Assembly (NCBI GenBank): GCA_017536765.1 | Contig: JAFXGV010000043.1 | Coordinates: 1-64,000, forward strand | Direction of reading: 5' to 3' | DNA length: 64,000 bases | From: Bacteroidaceae bacterium | GTDB taxonomy: Bacteria; Bacteroidota; Bacteroidia; Bacteroidales; Bacteroidaceae | In this document: positions 1-9,570 of the stretch, piece after piece | Layout: each line of letters begins with the position of its first letter | Position numbering within the stretch: position 1 is the stretch's first letter | Translations under genes and position numbers: made by a program | Notes under the pieces: model-generated | What the model was told of the DNA's origin: nothing | The model's database searches: none | What the model saw: the letters and a program-made list of their open reading frames with translations, nothing else

Positions 1-20
1 CATCAATATTCATAAGTCAA

Positions 21-2228
21 ATGATTCAGACAGTTCTTAAGCGCGATGGCCGCATCGTGGGTTTTAATGAGGAGAAAATAGTTACAGCTATTCGTAAAGC
101 TATGCTCCACACCGAAAAGGGCGAGGATATGGCGCTCATACGCCAGATTACCGATCACATATCCTTCCGTGGCGATTCGCAGATGACCGTGGAGGCCATA
201 CAGGATATGGTGGAAATGGAACTTATGAAGAGTAGCCGCAAGGATGTTGCGAAAAAATACATTGCCTATCGCAACCAACGCAGCATAGCCCGAAAGGCAA
301 AAACCCGCGATCTGTTTCAGGAGATTATAAACATAAAATCCAACGACATCACTCGCGAGAATGCCAATATGAATGCCGACACCCCTGCCGGTATGATGAT
401 GAAATTTGCAAGCGAATCGACCAAGCCTTTTGTCGATGATTTCTTGCTCGACGATGATATAATGGAGGCTGTGCATAACAGCTACCTGCATATCCACGAC
501 AAGGACTACTACCCCACAAAGAGCCTTACCTGCTGCCAGCACCCGCTCGACCACATACTGAAGAACGGCTTCTGTGTGGGGCACGGCGAGTCGCGCCCTG
601 CCAAGCGCATAGAGACAGCCAGCGTGCTTGCCTGCATATCGATGGAGACTGCGCAGAACGAGATGCACGGCGGCCAGGCGATCCCTGCTTTCGACTTTTA
701 TATGGCACCATACGTGCGCAATACATTCATTGAAGAACTCAAGAGCTTGGAGGAGCTTACATCGGCAAGCTACGAGCATCTGTACAACCGCGAAGTGAGC
801 GATTATGTGGAGTGCCCGCTCGATTTCCTTTCGGGCGACGAGCGCATAGTGCAGCACGCAATGAACAAAACCGTGAAGCGTGTGCACCAGGCAATGGAGG
901 CCTTCATACACAATATGAACACAATACACTCGCGTGGTGGCAACCAGGTGGTCTTCAGCTCCATAAATTACGGTACCGACACATCGGCCGAGGGGCGTTG
1001 CGTTATCCGCGAGCTTCTTAATAGCACATATCGCGGTGTGGGCAACGGCGAAACTGCCATCTTCCCCATACAGATATGGAAAAAGAAACGTGGCGTGAGT
1101 TATCTGCCCACCGACCGCAACTACGACCTTTACGAGCTTGCCTGCAAGGTGAGTGCCCGCCGTTTCTTCCCCAACTTCCTGAACCTCGATGCCACATTCA
1201 ACCAAAACGAGGAGTGGCGTGCCGACGATCCAAAACGCTACATACACGAGGTGGCCACAATGGGTTGCCGTACCCGTGTGTTCGAGAATCGCTTCGGCCC
1301 CAAGACTTCGGTGGGCCGCGGAAACCTATCGTTCTCCACCGTGAACATCGTGCGCCTGGCAATCGAGTGTATGGAGATAGAAAACAAGGAACAGCGCATT
1401 GCACAGTTCTTTGCCAAGCTCGACAATGTGCTGGAGCTTACCGCCAAGCAGCTGCACGAGCGTATGGAGTTCCAGCGCACTGCGTTTGCCAAGCAGTTCC
1501 CCCTGCTTATGTCGGCCTTGTGGGTGGGCAGCGAAAAGCTCAAACCCACCGACACCATCGCATCCGTTATAAACCAAGGCACATTGGGTATAGGATTCAT
1601 AGGCCTTGCCGAGTGCCTGGTGGCGCTCACAGGCAAACACCACGGCGAGTGTGCCGAATCGCAAGAACTTGGTGTGAAGATTATCACATATATGCGCGAC
1701 CGCGCCAACGACTTCTCGGAGCGTTACCAGCACAACTACAGCGTGCTTGCCACCCCGGCCGAGGGCCTTTCGGGCAAGTTCACCCGTGCCGACCGCAAGA
1801 AGTTCGGCACCATTGCAGGTGTTACCGACCGCGACTACTACACCAACAGCAACCACGTTCCCGTATATTACAAGTGCAGCGCCCGCCACAAGGCCGAGAT
1901 AGAGGCTCCCTACCACGCTCTCACGGGTGGCGGCCACATATTCTATGTTGAGATTGACGGCGATGCCACACACAACCCCGATGCCATTATGCGCGTGGTG
2001 GATATGATGGATAAGTACAACCTTGGATACGGCTCGGTGAACCACAACCGCAATCGTTGCCTCGACTGCGGCTACGAAAATTCCGACAAGGACCTTAAGG
2101 CCTGCCCCAAGTGTGGCAGTGAGCGCATAGACAAGCTGCAGCGCATCACAGGCTACCTTGTGGGTACCACCGACCGCTGGAACAGCGCCAAGCTTGCCGA
2201 GCTTAACGACCGCGTTATCCACGAATAA
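21..2228 (+). CDS. nrdD: Anaerobic ribonucleoside-triphosphate reductase
   Basis: Class III ribonucleotide reductase, which makes dNTPs from NTPs without oxygen using a glycyl radical; cytoplasmic. The 735 residues start with an ATP-cone (about residues 1-95, beginning VLKRDGRIVGFNEEKI), the allosteric nucleotide-sensing domain. The rest is the NrdD catalytic barrel. Near the C-terminus a Cys4 zinc site (CLDC, then CPKC) comes just before the radical loop RITGYL, where Gly711 is the expected radical glycine. Length and architecture are normal for the family. The activase gene nrdG follows 47 bp downstream on the same strand. The start ATG at 21 sits near the window edge, so the promoter is not fully visible. 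Confidence 0.97.
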   Translation: MIQTVLKRDGRIVGFNEEKIVTAIRKAMLHTEKGEDMALIRQITDHISFRGDSQMTVEAIQDMVEMELMKSSRKDVAKKYIAYRNQRSIARKAKTRDLFQEIINIKSNDITRENANMNADTPAGMMMKFASESTKPFVDDFLLDDDIMEAVHNSYLHIHDKDYYPTKSLTCCQHPLDHILKNGFCVGHGESRPAKRIETASVLACISMETAQNEMHGGQAIPAFDFYMAPYVRNTFIEELKSLEELTSASYEHLYNREVSDYVECPLDFLSGDERIVQHAMNKTVKRVHQAMEAFIHNMNTIHSRGGNQVVFSSINYGTDTSAEGRCVIRELLNSTYRGVGNGETAIFPIQIWKKKRGVSYLPTDRNYDLYELACKVSARRFFPNFLNLDATFNQNEEWRADDPKRYIHEVATMGCRTRVFENRFGPKTSVGRGNLSFSTVNIVRLAIECMEIENKEQRIAQFFAKLDNVLELTAKQLHERMEFQRTAFAKQFPLLMSALWVGSEKLKPTDTIASVINQGTLGIGFIGLAECLVALTGKHHGECAESQELGVKIITYMRDRANDFSERYQHNYSVLATPAEGLSGKFTRADRKKFGTIAGVTDRDYYTNSNHVPVYYKCSARHKAEIEAPYHALTGGGHIFYVEIDGDATHNPDAIMRVVDMMDKYNLGYGSVNHNRNRCLDCGYENSDKDLKACPKCGSERIDKLQRITGYLVGTTDRWNSAKLAELNDRVIHE

Positions 2229-2275
2229 TTCAAAAAGTTTCTCCCTTCGTATTGCGAGGGGAGGTGCAGAATCGT

Positions 2276-2767
2276 ATGTTATACATCCTCGATATATTGG
2301 AAGACACAACCGTCGATGGACCGGGGTTCCGCACCTCGGTCTATTGTGCAGGTTGCCCCAATCGCTGCCCGGGATGCCATAACCCGCAGTCGTGGGATAT
2401 GGCCAACGGCCGTGCGATGGAGACGGCCGAAATTCTTAAAATAATCCTTGCCGACCCCTTTGCCGATGTCACCTTCAGCGGTGGTGATCCTATGGCGCAG
2501 GCCCCCGGCTTCACCGAGCTTGCCATAGCCATAAAGCAGAAGAGCACCAAGAATATTTGGTGCTTCACCGGTTTCCTATTCGAAAATCTACTGAAAAACC
2601 CCGTTCAAAAGGAGCTTTTAGAGCATATCGACGTGCTTGTCGATGGCCCATTCATCGAGGCTCTCAAAGACGAGGAGCTGCGTTTTCGTGGCAGCAGCAA
2701 CCAGCGTGTAATAGACATTCCTGCTTCGCTTGCCGCAGGCAGAGTGGTGCTTGTAGAGGGGATGTAG
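2276..2767 (+). CDS. nrdG: Anaerobic ribonucleotide reductase-activating protein
   Basis: Radical SAM activase that creates the glycyl radical on NrdD. The 163-residue protein carries the CxxxCxxC iron-sulfur motif at Cys27, Cys31 and Cys34 (CPNRCPGC), followed by the SAM-binding FSGGDP segment. I chose the ATG at 2276 rather than the in-frame TTG at 2252 because family members begin close to the LDILEDTTVDGPG segment and a purine-rich GAGGGGAGG lies just upstream. It forms an operon with nrdD. Small size (about 160 residues) is typical. Confidence 0.96.
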   Translation: MLYILDILEDTTVDGPGFRTSVYCAGCPNRCPGCHNPQSWDMANGRAMETAEILKIILADPFADVTFSGGDPMAQAPGFTELAIAIKQKSTKNIWCFTGFLFENLLKNPVQKELLEHIDVLVDGPFIEALKDEELRFRGSSNQRVIDIPASLAAGRVVLVEGM

Positions 2768-2774
2768 CTATTTA

Positions 2775-3740
2775 TTACGCTGTCTTCCTATACAGATATG
2801 TTGTGAGCGCATATATGGCCACACCGCTTGCGATGCCTGCAATGCCGTCTATCAGGTAGTGTGCTTTTATATACACCGTTGCGCAGCAGAGCAGCAGGTA
2901 GAAGGGAAGCAGTGTGAACATAAGCCCTTTGTGGCTTCTGCGGGCAAGCAGCATAAGTATTGTGGACATTCCTATGTGTGAGCTTGGGAAGGCGGCCGTG
3001 GGGCGCTCGCCCGATGCCTGTGCCATATTTACAAGCGAGGTGAAGAAACCACCCTTGTCGGCTTGCGGTATTGTGATTTCGGGGTGCAGGTTAAAATAGT
3101 CGCCTATTGCGGGGTAGGGGCCTGCTGCGGCAACGGCATCGCCTATCACGGGGAAATAGAATTGCGGCCCTGCTACAGGGACAAACATATATATGAAATA
3201 GTAGATGAAGAACGATGCCATAATGACGAATGTGCAGCGCTCCACATCGCGTGCCTGTTTGAAGAAATACCACGTTACCACGGTGAATATCATTGGGTAG
3301 TATGCCCAATAGCCCATATTGAAGGCTTCGCGCCATAGTGTGTGGCTGCATACCTGCTCAAACAGTATGGCGGGCTGGCAACCGAAAAGGCTGAACTCGG
3401 CTGTGGCAAAGAGGTGGTCGAGGTTGGGGAATATGCGGTTGAACTCAAAGGTGTCGGGGTACCAATAGGCTAATAGTGCCATTTGCGATGCAAGGCGCAG
3501 ATAGCGGGTGAGGGGCGATGGGTATCGTGTGTATAGGTATATTACCGCGAATGTGCCTGCGGCTATGAGAAAGCGCCCCATAAGCATCTCCTGCGGGTTT
3601 TGCAAGCTGTTGAAGAATATGATGATGAGCAGCGTGGTGAGCAGGTTGTATATGAGGTTGAGGCTCTCCACGGCGAGGAATTCTGTTTTCCCCTCCTCTT
3701 TCTTGAAAAAATCTATAACCATTTCTCTTGTATGTACCAT
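2775..3740 (-). CDS. PAP2-superfamily membrane protein, possible inositol-phosphoryl transferase
   Basis: Integral membrane protein of 321 residues with several hydrophobic segments. The PAP2/acid phosphatase catalytic motifs are visible: GERPTAAFPSSH with His255, and HYLID with His294 and Asp298. The long spacer region and general layout resemble bacterial inositol phosphorylceramide synthase-like PAP2 proteins, which would fit sphingolipid-making Bacteroidales, but a generic lipid phosphatase is equally possible. It is translationally linked to the upstream epimerase: starting at the ATG at 3740 it overlaps the end of that gene by 28 bp, and an alternative ATG at 3722 would reduce this to 10 bp. 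Its 3' end meets nrdG convergently with only 7 bp between. Confidence 0.8.
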   Translation of the reverse strand: MVHTREMVIDFFKKEEGKTEFLAVESLNLIYNLLTTLLIIIFFNSLQNPQEMLMGRFLIAAGTFAVIYLYTRYPSPLTRYLRLASQMALLAYWYPDTFEFNRIFPNLDHLFATAEFSLFGCQPAILFEQVCSHTLWREAFNMGYWAYYPMIFTVVTWYFFKQARDVERCTFVIMASFFIYYFIYMFVPVAGPQFYFPVIGDAVAAAGPYPAIGDYFNLHPEITIPQADKGGFFTSLVNMAQASGERPTAAFPSSHIGMSTILMLLARRSHKGLMFTLLPFYLLLCCATVYIKAHYLIDGIAGIASGVAIYALTTYLYRKTA

Positions 3741-4726
3741 TGTATTGTCTCTTCTGTTCCTTTGCGCAGGTCGTAGTCGGCCCTGAAACCGAGCTCCTCC
3801 TCAATGGGCGCGGTGTCGCACAGCCAGTTGCGCTGTTTCATTATGTTGTATTTGTCGTTGTTTAGTGTTGCAGGTTTTTTTGTTATGCGGGCAATGAGTT
3901 CGCTGCACGATGATATTGCCTTGAGTACAAAAAGAGGGGCCGTTATGTGCAGTACTCTCTTTATGCCCATACTCTCCTGTATGTAGTCGCTGAAACTGCG
4001 GCTGCTGTACCCTCGTGGCTCGCTCACAAAATAGCAGCGGTTGACAGCCTCTTTTTCCACGGCAAGGTATATGGCCTTTACAAGGTCTTTCACATATATG
4101 AATGTGATGGTCTGCTTCTTATAGCCCACGGCAAAATCTATGTGGCTCTTTATGCTCACCGCCATCTGGTAGTAGTCGCGCTCGCGCGGGCCATACACGC
4201 CTGTGGGGCGCAGAATTACGTATGGCACCCCGCAATGCTTTATATATGCCTCGGCCATTAGTTTGCTGTGGCCGTACGCGGTGTTGGGGATTGCTTGGTC
4301 GCTCTCCGTAATGGGTGTGTGCGGCTCCTCCTCTCTCACGGGGCCGAATATGCTGAGTGAGCTCAAGTATATGAGTTTTTGCGGGGCTATGTCGGCCTTC
4401 TTCAGTGCCTCCACAAGGTTCTTTGTGCCCTCGTAGTTTATTCGTAAAAACTCCTTTTTATCGATACATTTTGTAACGCCTGCGGCGTGTATCACATAGT
4501 CCCAAGCACTGTTCTCTTTTTTGAATGCAGCAAGCTGCTCTTGCAGCCTCTGTTCGTTGTTTATGCTTAGTTCTATGAACTGTATTTCGGGGTGTTGCAG
4601 GAATTTGCGGCTGCTGCCGGCTCTTATTCCGGCCCACACCTCATAGCCGGCCGCAATTCCTTGCTCCACAATGAAACTGCCTATGAAGCCGCTTGCTCCT
4701 GTTACGAGTATCTTTTTTTTGCTCAT
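3713..4726 (-). CDS. NAD-dependent epimerase/dehydratase (extended SDR)
   Basis: Soluble 337-residue short-chain dehydrogenase/reductase of the extended, sugar-epimerase-like class. The Rossmann motif TGASGFIG (Gly10, Gly13, Gly16) and the catalytic Tyr151-x3-Lys155 (YGHSK) are present, with a conserved serine in LSSLSIFG before them. The start was set at the ATG at 4726 (MSKKKILVTG) because family proteins begin a few residues before the first beta strand; an upstream in-frame start at 4753 would overlap the promoter. The substrate cannot be read from the sequence. It shares a transcript with the downstream PAP2 gene, which suggests a role in lipid or surface-sugar metabolism. Confidence 0.85.
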   Translation of the reverse strand: MSKKKILVTGASGFIGSFIVEQGIAAGYEVWAGIRAGSSRKFLQHPEIQFIELSINNEQRLQEQLAAFKKENSAWDYVIHAAGVTKCIDKKEFLRINYEGTKNLVEALKKADIAPQKLIYLSSLSIFGPVREEEPHTPITESDQAIPNTAYGHSKLMAEAYIKHCGVPYVILRPTGVYGPRERDYYQMAVSIKSHIDFAVGYKKQTITFIYVKDLVKAIYLAVEKEAVNRCYFVSEPRGYSSRSFSDYIQESMGIKRVLHITAPLFVLKAISSCSELIARITKKPATLNNDKYNIMKQRNWLCDTAPIEEELGFRADYDLRKGTEETIQWYIQEKWL

Positions 4727-4750
4727 TATCTGTTTGCAATATTTTCTTTG

Positions 4751-4758
4751 CAAACTTA
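4751..4758 (-). promoter_or_regulatory. Probable promoter -7 box for the epimerase-PAP2 operon
   Basis: On the minus strand this reads TAAGTTTG, an exact match to the Bacteroidota -7 consensus TAnnTTTG, 24 bp before the ATG at 4726. I see no clear TTG at the -33 spacing. Confidence 0.4.
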
Positions 4759-4840
4759 CAACATTTTTGCCGTTTACTCTATTTTATACCCGAAAAAGTG
4801 TTTTTGGCAATATAGCAACCTGTTCCCGTGCGTTGCCTAC

Positions 4841-4848
4841 TATCTTTG
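4841..4848 (+). promoter_or_regulatory. Probable promoter -7 box for the 119-aa protein gene
   Basis: TATCTTTG matches the TAnnTTTG consensus exactly and lies 20 bp before the ATG at 4869, which implies a very short leader. It is divergent from the epimerase promoter. The -33 element is weak. Confidence 0.45.
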
Positions 4849-4868
4849 TGGCAGTTATCCATAATCAT

Positions 4869-5228
4869 ATGCTTAAAAAATTAAAATCGCTCCTCTCGGT
4901 ATTCGGGGCATCGGGGTTTAGGTATTCGTTTTCCCTTTTTTTGTTCGACAAGGTAAATGGTGTCGAAGATGCTTTCCCCGACGAGGGAGCGGTTTTTCTT
5001 TTTGCCCGCCGTACGTTCGATTTTTTGCGTATGCGTTTTGCCTATGAACCCATCTATTGCGGTGGCACCAAGGATTTGTCGGCACTGTCGGTGGGCAAGC
5101 TTTCCAAGCACGTGCCTACGCTTGTCGCTGCCAACTGCATAGGGGTTATCTATGAGGCCGATGTGCGTAAGCGCAACAGGGTGGTTGGTGATATAGTACG
5201 CCGCAAGAATTTTGGTGTGAACTTATAA
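4869..5228 (+). CDS. Unrecognised 119-residue protein
   Basis: I do not recognise a family. The predicted protein is 119 residues, basic, with no signal peptide and no membrane segment; it starts MLKKLKSLLSVFG and contains two cysteines and several Arg/Lys pairs near the C-terminus. The reading frame is open further upstream, but that extension runs through the divergent epimerase promoter, so I chose the ATG at 4869, directly after a good -7 box. It stands alone between the divergent epimerase operon and rnr. Codon use resembles the flanking genes, so it is probably a real gene, though without a recognised family this is uncertain. Confidence 0.6.
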   Translation: MLKKLKSLLSVFGASGFRYSFSLFLFDKVNGVEDAFPDEGAVFLFARRTFDFLRMRFAYEPIYCGGTKDLSALSVGKLSKHVPTLVAANCIGVIYEADVRKRNRVVGDIVRRKNFGVNL

Positions 5229-5377
5229 TTTTACAAAGTTTAAGATTCCAATTTCGCAGCTTTTTTCCGCGGTTGCTTGCATTCTCTTTTTTTATTAGTA
5301 ATTTAGCACATCGCATAGCAAAGCAAACAATTGCATAATGCAAGTGTGTTATTTACAACTATAAAAAGAGTGAAATT

Positions 5378-7537
5378 ATGGCAAAGAAAGGCGGAAAATC
5401 AAAGGGGCGAATGAATAAGCGGGTGCTTGTGGATATGCTTGTGGAGTTTTTTAATAGGCACGAAGGTGAGCAGATAAGTACAAAGGAGATTTTCAAGGAG
5501 CTTGCCCTCACTTCGTCGTCGGCACGCACATTGTGTGTGAGCATCCTCGACGACCTTGTGTTCGACGGCTACCTCATTGAACCTGCCTTCCGCCGTTACC
5601 AGCTTGCCAACAGCAGCACCTCTATGCTGGGTACGTTCCAGCGCAACAACAATGGTTATAACCTCTTTTATCCCGATGACGACAGCGAGCCGGTGATAGT
5701 TACCGAGCGCAATTCGGGGCACGCACTCACCGACGATTATGTGCGCCTTGCGCTCTTTGCCAATCGTCGCGGTCGTGGTCGCGAAGGAGAGGTGGTGGAA
5801 GTGCTTAAGCGTGCGCACGATACCTTTGTGGGCGAGTTGCACGTGGAGAAGCACTATGCCTTCCTGCTCACCGAGAACCGCCTGATGCCCTTCGATATCT
5901 TTATTCCCAAGGACCTGTTGAAGGGTGGAAAGAACGGCGACAAGGCAGTTGTGAAGTTGCTTGAGTGGCCTGCCGAGAGCAAGAACCCCGTGGGCAAGGT
6001 GCTGGACATCTTGGGCAAGGCGGGCGAGAACGACACCGAGATGAATGCCATTCTTGCTGAATTCGGTCTTCCCTATACATACCCCGTTGCGGTGGAGCAG
6101 GCTGCTGAGAGGCTCCAGGTGGGCATCACCCCCGAGGAGATTGCCGCCCGTGAGGATTTCCGCGACGTAACCACATTTACCATAGACCCCGACGATGCCA
6201 AGGACTTTGACGATGCGCTGTCGGTGCGCTCTCTTGCGGGCGGTTTATGGGAGGTGGGTGTGCACATTGCCGATGTGTCGTTCTACGTTACCGAGGGCGG
6301 CACCATAGACAAAGAGGCCTTCAAGCGTGCCACATCAATATATCTTGTGGATAGAACAATACCTATGCTACCCGAAAGGCTCTGCAATTTCCTATGCTCG
6401 TTGCGCCCACACGAGGACAAGCTCACCTATTCCGTCATCTTCACAATGAACGAAAAGGCCGAAGTGAAGGATTACCGCATTTGCCGTTCGGTGATAAACA
6501 GCGACCGCCGTTTCTGTTACGACGAGGTGCAGCAGATTATTGAAAAGGGCGAGGGCGAGTTTTACAAAGAGATTTCTTTGCTCAATTCGCTTGCGCAGAT
6601 TATGCGCAGCAAGCGTTTCGATGCGGGTGCCATAGATTTTCAGCAGGCCGAGGTGCATTTCCACCTCGACGAGACGGGCAAGCCCCAGTCGGTCTATTTC
6701 AGCGAGAGCAATGAGTCGCATCAACTTATAGAGGAGTTTATGCTCCTTGCCAACCGCACCGTGGCCGAAAGAATAGGCCGCCGTGCCCCGGGCAACACAC
6801 CCAAGACCTTTGTCTATCGCATACACGACCAGCCCGACCCCGAAAAACTTGCTATGCTCTCTAAATTTGTGAGCAAGTTAGGTTACAAGATGCGCAGCGG
6901 CTCGGGGCGCACCACATCGGCTACGGCTATGAACAACCTGCTCAAGGAGGTGCACGGTACCAAGGAGCAAAACGTGATAGAGCAGATATCGGTGCGCACA
7001 ATGCAAAAGGCGCGTTACTCCACCGAGAACATTGGGCACTACGGCCTTGCCTTCCGCTACTACACGCACTTTACGTCGCCCATACGCCGCTACCCCGACC
7101 TTCTTGTCCACCGCCTGCTCACGCGCTACCTGTTGCAGGGCTCCCGCTCGGTGAGCCTTTCCAAGTACGAGGATTTCTGCGACCACTGCTCGGCACAGGA
7201 GCAGGTGGCTGCCAATGCCGAGCGTGCAAGCATCAAATACAAACAGGTTGAATTTATGAGCGAGCACATAGGCGAGGAGTTCGATGCCGTGATAAGCGGT
7301 GTCACCGAGTGGGGCATATATGCCGAGATAAACGAAAACAAGTGCGAGGGTATGATACCCGTGCGCACTCTGCAAGACGACTACTACGAGTTCGACGATG
7401 CCAACTACTGCCTTGTGGGCCGCCGCAAACACGGGCGCTACACCATAGGCGATGCAGTGCGTGTGCGCATAGCGCGTGCCAACCTCGACCGCAAGCAGCT
7501 CGATTTCGACCTTGTGGAGCATTACGGCAGCCTCTGA
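5378..7537 (+). CDS. rnr: Ribonuclease R (RNB-family 3'-5' exoribonuclease)
   Basis: Processive 3'-5' exoribonuclease that degrades structured RNA in the cytoplasm. The 719 residues show an N-terminal winged-helix-like region (about 10-75), cold-shock-type OB domains, the RNB catalytic domain starting at about 260, and a C-terminal S1 domain (about 625-715). The metal-binding signature DPDDAKDFDDALS holds Asp270, Asp272, Asp273, Asp276, Asp278 and Asp279. The TSPIRRYPDL motif near residue 570 is also typical. Length fits RNase R rather than RNase II. The leader (5229-5377) contains an imperfect TTGCAT-A-ATGCAA palindrome at 5331-5343 but no convincing promoter. Confidence 0.95.
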   Translation: MAKKGGKSKGRMNKRVLVDMLVEFFNRHEGEQISTKEIFKELALTSSSARTLCVSILDDLVFDGYLIEPAFRRYQLANSSTSMLGTFQRNNNGYNLFYPDDDSEPVIVTERNSGHALTDDYVRLALFANRRGRGREGEVVEVLKRAHDTFVGELHVEKHYAFLLTENRLMPFDIFIPKDLLKGGKNGDKAVVKLLEWPAESKNPVGKVLDILGKAGENDTEMNAILAEFGLPYTYPVAVEQAAERLQVGITPEEIAAREDFRDVTTFTIDPDDAKDFDDALSVRSLAGGLWEVGVHIADVSFYVTEGGTIDKEAFKRATSIYLVDRTIPMLPERLCNFLCSLRPHEDKLTYSVIFTMNEKAEVKDYRICRSVINSDRRFCYDEVQQIIEKGEGEFYKEISLLNSLAQIMRSKRFDAGAIDFQQAEVHFHLDETGKPQSVYFSESNESHQLIEEFMLLANRTVAERIGRRAPGNTPKTFVYRIHDQPDPEKLAMLSKFVSKLGYKMRSGSGRTTSATAMNNLLKEVHGTKEQNVIEQISVRTMQKARYSTENIGHYGLAFRYYTHFTSPIRRYPDLLVHRLLTRYLLQGSRSVSLSKYEDFCDHCSAQEQVAANAERASIKYKQVEFMSEHIGEEFDAVISGVTEWGIYAEINENKCEGMIPVRTLQDDYYEFDDANYCLVGRRKHGRYTIGDAVRVRIARANLDRKQLDFDLVEHYGSL

Positions 7538-7577
7538 TTTTTGCAATCTATTTCAGTTCCTTTTCAAAATCGGGTTG

Positions 7578-7585
7578 TACGTTTG
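7578..7585 (+). promoter_or_regulatory. Possible promoter -7 box for the two-component operon
   Basis: TACGTTTG matches TAnnTTTG and lies 18 bp before the ATG at 7604. The -33 element is not clear, and no terminator separates rnr from the operon, so read-through from rnr is possible. Confidence 0.35.
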
Positions 7586-7603
7586 CGGTAAATACTTTTT
7601 ACT

Positions 7604-8287
7604 ATGAAACTGCTTATAATAGAAGACGATGCCTCGTTGAGTGAGATAATGTGCCGCGCACTGCGCAGCGAGGGCTATGTGGTGGAGTGTGCCGCCACCT
7701 TCTTCGATGCCAACGACAAGATAGCGGGTTACAGTTACGACTGCATTCTGCTCGATATAATGTTGCCCGATGGCAACGGTCTCAAACTGCTTGAGCACAT
7801 AAAGGCGCTCGACAAGGGCGACCGCGTGATAATAATATCGGCACGCGACTCCATAGACGACAAGGTAGCGGGGCTCGACCTGGGTGCCGACGACTACCTT
7901 GCCAAGCCCTTTTATATGGCCGAGCTGTCGGCACGCATAAAGAGCGTGCTGCGCAGGGGCAGTGCCGCGGTATCCAAGCAGATGTCTGCCGGCAATATCG
8001 AACTGAGCATAGATAGCCGCCGCGTGGCGGTGGATGGCAGCGATGTGCCTCTGCTTAAAAAAGAGTTCGATATTCTGCTCTATTTTATGCAGCGCCCGGG
8101 CCATATAGTGGATAAGGCTGTGCTGGCGGAATCGGTGTGGGGCGACCATATTGATGCTGCCGACAATTTCCAGTTTGTCTATGCGCAGATAAAGAATTTG
8201 AGAAAAAGGCTTGCCGATGCCGGTGCCACATACAATGTGAAGGCAGTCTATGGTTTTGGTTATAAATTTTGCGAGGTGGAGCTATGA
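7604..8287 (+). CDS. OmpR/PhoB-family response regulator
   Basis: DNA-binding response regulator of 227 residues. The receiver domain (1-120) has the acidic pair Glu7/Asp8-Asp9, the phosphoacceptor Asp51 (LLDIMLPDG) and the conserved Lys101 (AKPF). A winged-helix trans_reg_C domain covers about 130-225. The histidine kinase gene overlaps its stop by 4 bp (ATGA), so the two are translationally coupled. The pair is followed by two exported PepSY-like genes whose promoter carries an 11-bp-phased direct repeat, a plausible binding site for this regulator. The input signal is unknown. Confidence 0.93.
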   Translation: MKLLIIEDDASLSEIMCRALRSEGYVVECAATFFDANDKIAGYSYDCILLDIMLPDGNGLKLLEHIKALDKGDRVIIISARDSIDDKVAGLDLGADDYLAKPFYMAELSARIKSVLRRGSAAVSKQMSAGNIELSIDSRRVAVDGSDVPLLKKEFDILLYFMQRPGHIVDKAVLAESVWGDHIDAADNFQFVYAQIKNLRKRLADAGATYNVKAVYGFGYKFCEVEL

Positions 8288-9546
8288 AACTGTTGAATAC
8301 CGTGCTTGCGCGCCTGGCGGTGGCGCTGTTGCCCATTCTGGCTCTTTGGTCGGTAATCTTCTACTTTGCAATGGTAGAGGAGATAAACGATGAAACCGAT
8401 GACAGCCTTGAGGGCTATGCCGAACTTATAATACGCCGTACATTGGCGGGCCGCGAACTGCCTGCAGTGGGCGACGGCAGCAACAACAGCTACACGCTGG
8501 AGTTTCTTGGACATAACACTGCCGTTGTGCCCTCTATGCAATACAGCGACTCGCTTGTGTATATCCACGAAAAGAAGGAGACCGAGCCTGCGCGCGTGCT
8601 CACCGCTCATTTTGCCGATGCCGAAGGGGCTATGTACCGCCTGCTGGTGACTATGCCCACATTTGAGCGCGAGGACCTCCTCTCCTCGGTGTTCTGGCAC
8701 ATTTTGGCGCTTTTCTTAGCGGTGGTGCTTACAATATTCCTTGCCACAATATTTGTATTCCACCGCAGTATGCGGCCGCTCTATGGCCTGCTCGGCTGGC
8801 TCGAACAGTACACGCCGGGCAAGGGTGTGAGCAATTTCCCTGCATCGCCGTCGGTGGTGGAGTTCCGCAAGCTCATAGACTCGGCAAGGGCCACAATAAC
8901 CCGTGCCGAGAGCCACTTCGAACAGCAGAAACAGTTCATAGGCAATGCATCGCACGAACTGCAAACACCGCTTGCCGTGCTTGGCAACCGCATTGAGTGG
9001 ATGCTCGACAACACGGCGTTGAGCGACGAGCAGGCAGTCGAGCTGAACAAAATGCAGCAGGCGCTGCGCCGCTTGGTGCGCCTCAACCGCACCCTCTTGC
9101 TGCTTGCAAAAATTGATAACGGGCAGTTCCCCGATGTAACCGATGTGAATATTGCCGCCCTCATAAGGGATGAGGCTGAAATATATGCCGAAATATATGC
9201 CACGCGCGGCATTGAGTGTGTAGTCGATTTGCCGCAAAGCCTTGTGCTGCGTATGAACGAGGAACTTGCAGCCATTCTTGTAACCAACCTGTTGAAGAAT
9301 GCCTTCCTGCACTCGCCCAATGGTGGCAAAATTTCGATATATGTCACAGGCGGCACGCTCTTCTTTACCAATAGCGGCAGCGAGCCGCTCGATTCCACGC
9401 GCCTGTTCCATCGCTTTTACAAGCAGGGCAAAACGGGCAGCACCGGCCTTGGGCTTGCCCTTGTGGGCTCCATTGCACGCAGTTATAATATGAACATTAG
9501 TTACTCCTTTGAGGCGGGTAATCATATTTTTGCGGTGTGTCGGTAG
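8284..9546 (+). CDS. Membrane sensor histidine kinase
   Basis: Partner of the upstream response regulator; 420 residues. Two membrane segments (about 9-30 and 135-160) flank a periplasmic sensor of about 100 residues with no recognised domain. A short HAMP-like linker leads to the HisKA domain with phosphoacceptor His224 (SHELQTPL), then HATPase_c with the N box (NLLKNAFLHSP) and G box (GLGLAL). The C-terminus is short after the G box, as in many Bacteroidota kinases. I chose the ATG at 8284, overlapping the regulator stop, over a TTG 15 bp upstream. Confidence 0.92.
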   Translation: MKLLNTVLARLAVALLPILALWSVIFYFAMVEEINDETDDSLEGYAELIIRRTLAGRELPAVGDGSNNSYTLEFLGHNTAVVPSMQYSDSLVYIHEKKETEPARVLTAHFADAEGAMYRLLVTMPTFEREDLLSSVFWHILALFLAVVLTIFLATIFVFHRSMRPLYGLLGWLEQYTPGKGVSNFPASPSVVEFRKLIDSARATITRAESHFEQQKQFIGNASHELQTPLAVLGNRIEWMLDNTALSDEQAVELNKMQQALRRLVRLNRTLLLLAKIDNGQFPDVTDVNIAALIRDEAEIYAEIYATRGIECVVDLPQSLVLRMNEELAAILVTNLLKNAFLHSPNGGKISIYVTGGTLFFTNSGSEPLDSTRLFHRFYKQGKTGSTGLGLALVGSIARSYNMNISYSFEAGNHIFAVCR

Positions 9547-9570
9547 TGGGTAATTGCTTATAAGTATTTT

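Noticed and set aside
3..1247. 414-codon open frame on the minus strand across nrdD
   Set aside because: Mirror frame of a strongly coding gene. The product is rich in His, Cys and Val with no domain, as expected from the complement of biased codons.
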